Assembly: GCA_013151365.1 (NCBI GenBank)
Contig: JAADIK010000042.1
Location: forward strand, 4,788 to 34,295
Direction of reading: 5' to 3'
Source: Deltaproteobacteria bacterium
GTDB lineage: Bacteria; Desulfobacterota; Desulfobulbia; Desulfobulbales; Desulfobulbaceae
DNA length: 29,508 nt
Made by a program: the position numbers and the translations under genes. Below, one piece after another: positions 24,169 through 29,508 of the stretch. The stretch's first letter is position 1; every line of letters starts with the position of its first letter. Under the pieces are notes generated by a model, which saw only the letters and a program-made list of their open reading frames with translations, was not told where the DNA came from and did no database searches.

Positions 24169-25347
24169 TTATTCCGTCAGTTTGGCGATTATCTCTGAAA
24201 TCGTGAGTTCGACAAGCCCTGGAAACACCGCCGCCTGCGGGCAAATGACAAGCAGGAAGTAGGTGCTGTTCAATGCGTTGAAGCGGCGCAGCGCGACCTT
24301 GTCGGACTCATTTATTTCCAGGGTCAGGTTGTTGGGATCTTCCTGCTCCAGGATGCTTTCCGCCTTCTCCAGGGAATCGCCCAGGACCGAGGTAAAGGCG
24401 GCCAGGGCGTCGGTGTTGATGGGACAGTTGTAGTCGGCAAGAGGAAAGCCCATCTCGTCCGCGAGGACGGCACCGTAATAATCACTCTTTTCGCACAACT
24501 CCTTGAGCAGGTTGGTGTAAAGATCGTCTTCTAATTTTTCTCCATCGCCGCCACCACTGTCCACCGGCTCGACGGTTTCCGCAGTGTCGTTGGTCCGGCC
24601 CAGCAGTTCGTCGGCGAACCGGTCGAAAGCAGCGGCGACCTCTGCGCCTTCCTTGACCATGGCAACCGGAACCGAACGAAAGCTTGCGGTTTCTAGCTGG
24701 TTATCAAGGGGAATCACCGAATCGAAAAAAAACTTCCGTGACAAGCTGGCCTTGAAGTAGGTGTAGATCTTTTCTTCCGAAGGATTGCCGGCGTCGTACA
24801 TATTGACCAGGACGCCAAGGAATTCCAGGCTGGGGTTGACGTTTTTTTTCACCCACTCACCCGTTTTCATCAGGCGCGGCAGGGTTTTCATGGTGCCGGC
24901 TTTACAGTTGATTACAATCAGGTACAGATCACTGGCCGAGAGGAGAGCCTTGACGATAATGCCGACCCCGACCGGGGCGTCGATAAGCAGATAATCGTAA
25001 CCGGCCGCCAGGTCGCGCAGGACGGCAGCCAGTTGTTCCCCGGCCGCCGCAGATTCGTACAGGGCGATGTCTTCCGCGTTTATGACCCCGGAACCCAGAG
25101 CCGCCAGCATACCGTGATACAGGGGCTGAATCGCGTCAGCCCCCTGTACGGTGCCGTTCAGGATATGAAGCAAGCCCTTGGCGGTTTTTTTCTTCAGATT
25201 ACAGGCCGCCGTAAATCCCCCCTGGGGATCGCCGTCGACAATGAGTATTTTCTTCCCTTTCCGGCTCAGACTGTAACCAAGATTAAGGGCTGTCGTGGTC
25301 TTCCCTACCCCGCCTTTCTGACTAGCTATGGTGATGATCGTGGCCAT
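24169..25347 (-). CDS. ParA/MinD-type ATPase with a C-terminal roadblock-like domain
   Basis: The 392-residue protein starts with a ParA-family ATPase (residues 1 to about 250): deviant Walker A KGGVGKTT at 11-18, DGDPQGG at 38-44, LIDAPVG near 121 and VNMYDAGNPSEEKIY. ParA ATPases form ATP-dependent dimers that position plasmids, chromosomes or protein clusters. After an acidic linker (about 255-275), residues 278-390 (YGAVLADEMGFPLADYN, DALAAFTSVLGDSLEKAE, YFLLVICP) resemble a roadblock/LC7 domain; this second call is by pattern only. No ParB gene or parS-like site is seen, so chromosome partition is unlikely. Its neighbour on the other strand also carries a roadblock domain, which suggests a shared complex. 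Confidence 0.82.
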   Translation of the reverse strand: MATIITIASQKGGVGKTTTALNLGYSLSRKGKKILIVDGDPQGGFTAACNLKKKTAKGLLHILNGTVQGADAIQPLYHGMLAALGSGVINAEDIALYESAAAGEQLAAVLRDLAAGYDYLLIDAPVGVGIIVKALLSASDLYLIVINCKAGTMKTLPRLMKTGEWVKKNVNPSLEFLGVLVNMYDAGNPSEEKIYTYFKASLSRKFFFDSVIPLDNQLETASFRSVPVAMVKEGAEVAAAFDRFADELLGRTNDTAETVEPVDSGGGDGEKLEDDLYTNLLKELCEKSDYYGAVLADEMGFPLADYNCPINTDALAAFTSVLGDSLEKAESILEQEDPNNLTLEINESDKVALRRFNALNSTYFLLVICPQAAVFPGLVELTISEIIAKLTE

Positions 25348-25545
25348 TGGACTCTTCTTTTAAGATTGGTAAAATGCGATGGAATGACCGGGGTAGTCGT
25401 CCTCCCGGCGAACTATTCGCCTTACATTGCTTGAGTTTTTCAATTGGCACCGTAATCTTTTTAGCAAAATTGCAATGATAATAACATAAACCGGGTATCC
25501 AGTAAAAAAAATTATCATAAGTAAATACAGGCGGCCAATGTTTAA

Positions 25546-25615
25546 CCTGAATCCGTGAAGACTTGAGGGATATTCCACGCAATATGCGGAATTCATTGGA
25601 TTATTGCGGAATCAA
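25546..25615 (+). repeat. Repeat family B, copy 2
   Basis: This 70-base copy aligns with 18504-18573 in the same orientation. It lies in the 279-base gap between the ParA-roadblock gene start and the VanZ-like gene end, and so is about 200 bases upstream of the ParA-roadblock gene. The rest of the gap (25348-25545) is AT-rich with no gene that I can see; it holds TGATAAT and ATTATCA as a loose inverted pair. Confidence 0.75.
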
Positions 25616-25626
25616 TCTCGTAGCCG

Positions 25627-26025
25627 TCACCCGAGGCGTATTTTCCGCGCGAATGAGGAACCGCGCCAGTAGAGCCAACCCAGGACCATGGTCGAAGCGC
25701 CCATCGTATCGGCCAGAAGGTCCCAGCCGCTGACACAGCGGCCGGGAACAAAGGACTGGTGAAACTCATCCGTTATGCCGTACAGGGTGCAAAAGAGGAT
25801 TACAAGCACGCTGACAAAGTATGCTCTGCGCCGCCGGACAGGAGCGGGGAAGGCATACAGTGCGGCAGCGGCCAGGAGAGCGTAGATCAGGAAGTGGGCC
25901 AACTTGTCGATGTTCGGGATATGCGGCAGCGGCAGACTGGCACCGGTTTGATTGGACAGGAAAAAAATAAGCCCCATAACCAGCGTCACAGGGACAAGAT
26001 GGCCCCAGGTGAAACGATAAAGCAT
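25627..26025 (-). CDS. VanZ-like membrane protein
   Basis: The 132-residue inner-membrane protein has four hydrophobic segments. It carries the VanZ family pattern: DKLAHFLIYALLAA, YGITDEFHQSFVPGR and GWDLLADTMGA. VanZ itself gives low-level teicoplanin resistance in enterococci, but most bacterial homologues have no known role, and a resistance function should not be assumed. It starts six bases after the stop codon of the SEC-C gene, so the two are co-transcribed. Confidence 0.9.
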   Translation of the reverse strand: MLYRFTWGHLVPVTLVMGLIFFLSNQTGASLPLPHIPNIDKLAHFLIYALLAAAALYAFPAPVRRRRAYFVSVLVILFCTLYGITDEFHQSFVPGRCVSGWDLLADTMGASTMVLGWLYWRGSSFARKIRLG

Positions 26026-26031
26026 AACGGT

Positions 26032-26547
26032 TCAGGCCGCGGCTTCCGGGCGCTCGAGATGCACCCGGTTTAACTGGTCCGGTGAATATTTTCCGCGAAT
26101 CCGGCGGATCACAGCGTTAATCCGCCGGGTAGGCACCCGCTGAAGACAGGTTTCCCGCCCGTCCGCATATGATTTCAGCAAGAGGTTCCGGTCGCCGATG
26201 GTAAAGGTATGGCTCCAGTTGATCTCGATGGTGTCGGGATTCTCATTAACCGGGACCTCAAGCGGCTGACCGGCACGGGCAAGCTGGACGGCGTCACTTT
26301 CGGTGATCTCCAGGAGCCAGGCATTGCCGTCTTTGTCGGCAAACAAGATAAAGACACCAAGCTCCCGCACCGTTTCCACCTGGTGCCGTGCCACGTCCTG
26401 GATCTTGCCGATTTCCGAAAGCAAAGAAATTTTCAGCCGCTGCATGGGAGAAGCAGCCGGGCTCTCCCGGTGCCGCTGCAGACAACATTGTTTATATTTT
26501 CTGCCGCTGCCGCAGGGGCACGGCTCATTGCGGCCGATTCGGGTCAT
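26032..26547 (-). CDS. SEC-C motif protein
   Basis: The N-terminus reads GRNEPCPCGSGRKYKQCC, a complete SEC-C zinc-binding motif (CxC...CC) as found at the C-terminus of SecA and in many stand-alone proteins. The remaining residues (about 35-171) are a soluble domain that I do not recognise (VRELGVFILFADKDGNAWLLE, INAVIRRIRGKY). Length is 171. The ATG has GGAAGAGAG upstream. It lies between nrdJ and the VanZ-like gene. The zinc-binding call is firm, the cellular role unknown. Confidence 0.88.
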   Translation of the reverse strand: MTRIGRNEPCPCGSGRKYKQCCLQRHRESPAASPMQRLKISLLSEIGKIQDVARHQVETVRELGVFILFADKDGNAWLLEITESDAVQLARAGQPLEVPVNENPDTIEINWSHTFTIGDRNLLLKSYADGRETCLQRVPTRRINAVIRRIRGKYSPDQLNRVHLERPEAAA

Positions 26548-26611
26548 TTGTCACTCTCTTCCGTCCAATAAAGCCACAGGCCCGAACGGGCGCCTCAAGG
26601 CAGCAAAAAAA

Positions 26612-28786
26612 CTACGAGCACTTACTATAACCGCAATCGTGGCAGGTTTCGCATCCCTCTTCGAAAACAAGCTTGCCCGGACATTCCGGACAGCTGGAGG
26701 AAAAACCCTGCTGGGTACCGGCCATAAACGACTTCAGCAGTTTGCCGAGCTGGGCGGGCAGGTCCAGCATGTGACCGCTTGAGCGATCCAGCTGCTTGAT
26801 GACCTCATCCATGGGAATCTGGTAACGAAGCGCCAGGGAGACCAGCCGGCAGGTGGTGGTCCACATGGTGGACTTATCCTTCAGATCGACCCGGTTGTCA
26901 AAGGGAAACTTGGCGAAAACCTCCATCGGGCACTCGTTATCGTCGAAGCAGACAATAAGATAAATGGTGTTCTGATGGGCGTCCTTGAGACGGTACCGCT
27001 TGGCACTGAGGACATCGGGCAATTTTTTCTTGCGGACAAGCCCCTGGCTGCCCACCACGGCCGTCTTACTGTCGTCCTTCTCCCGGCCGGCGTTGAGAAC
27101 CTGGGAATCACGGGAACCGTCCCGGTATACGGTCAACCCCTTGCAGCCCAGTTCAAAACCGAGATTATAAACCAGCCGGACATCGTCCTGGGTCGCGGTG
27201 GCCGGCAGGTTGATGGTTTTGCTGATCGAGCTGTCGACACCGCTGCCCTGCAGGGCGCCCTGCATCCTGATATGGTTTTCCGGTGAAATGTCCTGGGCCG
27301 TCCGGAAAATTTCCTGCCACTTCACCGGAATTTCATCATGGCCGATGACCGTCCCGCTTACCGCAACCTTCTCCATCAGTTCTTCGGAATAAAATCCCTC
27401 GCAACGGGCCACCTCCTCAAAATGCTTATTGACCATCAAGAGCTTGTCGCCGTCCATGACGTGTTTCATCATAACAATGGAGAAATAAGGCTCGCAGCCG
27501 GAGGCGCAGTCGGCAATCATCGACACCGTGCCCGTGGGCTGGATGGAGGTCAGCGCGGCATTGCGCCGGGGCGGATAATGATTATATGACGGATCATAGG
27601 CGGGGAATGGTCCTTTCAGCTCCGCCAGTTCGATGGACGCCTTCTCCGCCTCGTCATGAATAAACTGCATGACCCCGGCCGCACATTCCCTCCCCTCGCT
27701 GCTGCCGTAGGGCAGCTCGAGCTGGATCAGCATATCATGCAGACCCATAATGCCGAGGCCCACTTTACGCGTTTTCTGGGTCATCTCGGCAATCTCGGGA
27801 ATGGGAAAACGATTGCAGTCAATCACGTTATCGAGAAAACGAACGGCCAGGTGCACGGTCCGGGCAAGGCGGGGCCAGTCAAGCTCCCCGGCGACCGCAT
27901 AGCGGCCCAGGTTGATCGAGCCCAGGTTGCAGCTCTCGTAGGGAAGCAGCCACTGCTCCCCGCAGGGATTGGTGGCCTCGAACTCGCCCAGCTGCGGCGT
28001 GCTGTTGGCCCGGTTCGCGGCATCGATGAAAAGGACCCCGGGTTCGCCGTTATGCCAGGCGGAGTCAACGATCTTGTCGAAAACCATGCGGGCGCTGATC
28101 GTATCCACGACATTGCCGTTCGAGGGGTCAATCAGTTCATAATCCTCCCCGGTTTTGACCGCCTCCATGAACCGGTCCGTGATGGCTACGCTGAAATTGA
28201 AGTTGGTAAAACGGGTCTGATCTTCCTTGGCCGCGATAAACTCCAGGATATCGGGATGATTGACCCGGAGGACGCCCATATTGGCGCCCCGGCGCTTCCC
28301 CCCCTGCTTGATGGTCTCGGTGGCGGCATCAAAGACAACGGCAAAACTGAGGGGGCCGGAGGCCACGCCCTGGGTGGATTGCACGGCCGAGTTCTTGGGC
28401 CGCAGCCGGGAAAAAGAGTAGCCGGTACCGCCGCCGGTCTTGTGGACCAGGGCGCCGTGCCGGATGGAGGTGAAGATGCCGTCCATGGAATCTTCCACCG
28501 GCAGAACGAAACAGGCGGAAAGCTGGCCCAGGTCCGTACCCGCATTCATCAGGCAGGGTGAATTGGGCAGGAAATCAAGCTGATAGATCATGTTGAAAAA
28601 GCTCTCTCTCTGGACCTCGTAGATCTCGCTTTCGCGGTCCACGTCGGCCACGGCGTCCGCCACCCGGCGGCAGAGAGTCTCCCAATTCTCCAGGGGCCGT
28701 CCATTTTCGTCTTTCAAATAATAACGGCGCTGCAGAACGGTTTCAGCGGCTTTGGTCAATTTCGGCCTGAGCATATCCACGGTCAT
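26612..28786 (-). CDS. nrdJ: Adenosylcobalamin-dependent (class II) ribonucleotide reductase
   Basis: NrdJ reduces ribonucleotides to deoxyribonucleotides using adenosylcobalamin as radical source, with or without oxygen. The 724-residue protein shows NSPCLMNAG and LSACFVLPV (active-site cysteine region), KTGGGTGYSFSRLRP, GKRRGANMGVL, NPCGEQWLLPYESCNLGSI and LTVYRDGSR. Its C-terminus is a cysteine-rich ribbon (CPECPGK, CETCHDCGYSKC) typical of NrdJ. The ATG at 28786 has GGAGAGGAGAG just upstream, and the 20 codons before it are not family-like. It creates a cobalamin demand that fits an organism with a cobalt or corrinoid uptake cluster, but there is no direct link. Family A repeat copy 2 lies in its upstream region. 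A weak hairpin (GCCCG/CGGGC at 26580) follows its stop codon. Confidence 0.96.
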   Translation of the reverse strand: MTVDMLRPKLTKAAETVLQRRYYLKDENGRPLENWETLCRRVADAVADVDRESEIYEVQRESFFNMIYQLDFLPNSPCLMNAGTDLGQLSACFVLPVEDSMDGIFTSIRHGALVHKTGGGTGYSFSRLRPKNSAVQSTQGVASGPLSFAVVFDAATETIKQGGKRRGANMGVLRVNHPDILEFIAAKEDQTRFTNFNFSVAITDRFMEAVKTGEDYELIDPSNGNVVDTISARMVFDKIVDSAWHNGEPGVLFIDAANRANSTPQLGEFEATNPCGEQWLLPYESCNLGSINLGRYAVAGELDWPRLARTVHLAVRFLDNVIDCNRFPIPEIAEMTQKTRKVGLGIMGLHDMLIQLELPYGSSEGRECAAGVMQFIHDEAEKASIELAELKGPFPAYDPSYNHYPPRRNAALTSIQPTGTVSMIADCASGCEPYFSIVMMKHVMDGDKLLMVNKHFEEVARCEGFYSEELMEKVAVSGTVIGHDEIPVKWQEIFRTAQDISPENHIRMQGALQGSGVDSSISKTINLPATATQDDVRLVYNLGFELGCKGLTVYRDGSRDSQVLNAGREKDDSKTAVVGSQGLVRKKKLPDVLSAKRYRLKDAHQNTIYLIVCFDDNECPMEVFAKFPFDNRVDLKDKSTMWTTTCRLVSLALRYQIPMDEVIKQLDRSSGHMLDLPAQLGKLLKSFMAGTQQGFSSSCPECPGKLVFEEGCETCHDCGYSKCS

Positions 28787-28829
28787 ATTTTCTCTCCTCT
28801 CCTCGGGGTCTGTCAACAAACTCTCTAAT

Positions 28830-29015
28830 GTGGGCGATGCCCACAACCCAAATCAACTTCCAGCGTATCTATTTCCAGGCTGTTAGGCTGTTAGGCTGTT
28901 AGGCTGTTAGGCTGTTAGGGTAGGGCTAATAGCCTATTAGGCTAAACAACCTACTGATTTACATAAATAAAACATGATCAATTCTCTTGTTTTTTATGAT
29001 AGGAATTCAGGAGTA
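28830..29015 (+). repeat. Dispersed repeat family A, copy 2
   Basis: This copy matches 13497-13659 in the same orientation. It starts with the perfect hairpin GTGGGC-GAT-GCCCAC (28830-28844), which is degraded in copy 1. A five-unit octamer array follows, then the palindromic block around CTAATAGCCTATTAG, then TGATTTACATAAATAAAACA and the end AATTCAGGAGTAA. It contains no open reading frame of note. It lies 44 bases upstream of nrdJ. Confidence 0.88.
28877..28916 (+). repeat. Tandem octamer array, five units of AGGCTGTT
   Basis: Five perfect head-to-tail copies of AGGCTGTT lie within family A copy 2. The same place in copy 1 has four imperfect units of seven or eight bases, so the array changes in number and sequence. 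Confidence 0.93.
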
Positions 29016-29339
29016 AGGCACTAAAAGCCCTAGCGCGGCCGAATCGAACGAATTCTCCCAACTGACCATGCAAATTCTGGTAAATATGTAACTATTCAGG
29101 GGGACAAGCGAAAAATTGGTCTGTAAATTTTATATCACAACATATGGTACACATCAAGAACAAAAAAGACAACATATGGTGCTTTTTTAAAATTAACAGA
29201 ATTACGGCCAGTTCAGTATCGACCTGGAATCAAACTTATTTTCGGAGAAAAAATGTGCACCCCGCCAGCTTCCTGAGTATATGATGAAAACAAAAGTAAA
29301 AAATTGGTGGCAACTGTATATTTTCAAGAGGTAAAGACC
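29016..29339. other. AT-rich intergenic region before the small cysteine-rich gene
   Basis: About 320 bases with no convincing long gene. The region contains two 12-base direct repeats at 29137 and 29169. It also holds a tiny frame at 29253-29276 (MCTPPAS) with GGAG six bases ahead, and a 17-codon frame starting ATGATG near 29281 that ends within the next gene's ribosome binding site. It probably holds the promoter of the gene at 29340. Base composition is clearly richer in A and T than in the flanking genes. Confidence 0.5.
29137..29180 (+). promoter_or_regulatory. Direct repeats ACAACATATGGT spaced three helical turns apart
   Basis: The 12-mer ACAACATATGGT occurs at 29137-29148 and 29169-29180, 32 bases apart start to start, close to three turns of DNA. 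Each contains the palindrome CATATG. This layout suits a regulator binding on one face of the DNA upstream of the small gene at 29340, but no regulator is identified. Confidence 0.5.
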
Positions 29340-29508
29340 ATGAAAGCGAACTGCATAAACTGTAAATTTTACAAGGTAAAAGACGCCCTCACCGGATATT
29401 GCCGGGCTCTGATCAAGAAAACCGGCGACAAAGAGGCCGAGCAACCGCTGGTCCGCGAGCATGATTCCTGCCGGGAATGGATCGACTGCGGTCAACAGTA
29501 CCATATCC
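29340..29508 (+). CDS. Small cysteine-rich protein, 3' end cut by the window
   Basis: The first 56 codons are visible. AGAGG lies eight bases before the ATG. Cysteines at residues 5, 8, 21, 44 and 50 (NCINCKFYK, GYCRALIKK, DSCREWIDC) suggest a small zinc- or iron-sulfur-binding protein. I do not recognise the family. It is transcribed away from nrdJ. The open frame on the opposite strand here is a shadow. Confidence 0.68.
   Translation, partial: MKANCINCKFYKVKDALTGYCRALIKKTGDKEAEQPLVREHDSCREWIDCGQQYHI

Noticed and set aside
24142..24185. Bidirectional terminator between the convergent genes
   Set aside because: Only a five-base inverted repeat (TGACG/CGTCA) without a T tract is present, too weak to call.
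25322..25596. Minus-strand frames in the gap before the ParA-roadblock gene
   Set aside because: They run through repeat family B copy 2 and AT-rich sequence, with no family features.
25627..26025. Glycopeptide resistance gene (vanZ)
   Set aside because: Only the broad VanZ fold is seen, with no other van genes nearby; a resistance role is not supported.
27656..28561. Plus-strand frame of 301 codons inside nrdJ
   Set aside because: Antisense shadow of a clear NrdJ gene; no motif of its own.
28877..28916. CRISPR array
   Set aside because: The octamer units are directly adjacent without spacers; this is a simple tandem repeat.
29202..29504. Minus-strand frame of 100 codons at the window end
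   Set aside because: Opposite the small cysteine-rich gene, which has a good ribosome binding site and patterned cysteines; the minus frame has no start signal.

Overview
The window looks like chromosome from a strictly or mainly anaerobic Desulfobacterota (former Deltaproteobacteria), most like the Desulfobulbales. This is inferred from protein style: a class II (B12-dependent) ribonucleotide reductase, an FmdE-family protein, many PAS/GAF histidine kinases with sigma-54 regulators, response regulators with DUF4388 and roadblock domains, and a moderately GC-rich genome with short dispersed intergenic repeats. No rRNA, tRNA, CRISPR array, transposase or phage gene was seen.

Left third (85-13327, all minus strand). 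A metal or metallo-tetrapyrrole acquisition cluster, read from right to left: an FmdE-domain/zinc-ribbon protein, a BtuB-like TonB-dependent outer-membrane receptor, a beta-propeller lipoprotein, a CobN/Mg-chelatase-H type large subunit split by a -1 frameshift near its N-terminus, a secreted/membrane protein whose C-terminal half resembles an ECF S component, a double-NBD ECF ATPase and an EcfT. The substrate cannot be read from sequence. No CobS/CobT (ChlI/ChlD) partner is present, so the CobN-like protein may act alone. No cobalamin riboswitch was recognised.

Middle (13661-18278, minus strand). An unrecognised secreted membrane protein with an internal duplication, a Rieske [2Fe-2S] protein followed by a terminator, pyrF, a hybrid histidine kinase, and a probable MetOD1-domain protein that overlaps the kinase start.

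Signalling block (18702-25347). A PAS-GAF-PAS histidine kinase and an NtrC-type regulator overlap by ATGA (plus strand). Downstream lies a strong sigma-54 promoter with an upstream inverted repeat, then a REC-DUF4388-roadblock protein and a cysteine-containing protein of unknown function. Facing them is a ParA-type ATPase with what looks like a C-terminal roadblock domain. Together these suggest a sigma-54 controlled roadblock/ParA module, possibly undescribed.

Right end (25627-29508). A VanZ-like protein, a SEC-C protein and nrdJ (minus), then a repeat-bearing AT-rich intergenic region and the start of a small cysteine-rich protein (plus) cut by the window end.

Two dispersed repeat families run through the intergenic spaces. 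Family A (13497-13659, 28830-29015 and an inverted end fragment at 15171-15215) carries an AGGCTGTT octamer array. Family B (18300-18321, 18504-18573, 25546-25615) carries the core ATCCGTGACGGCTTG.
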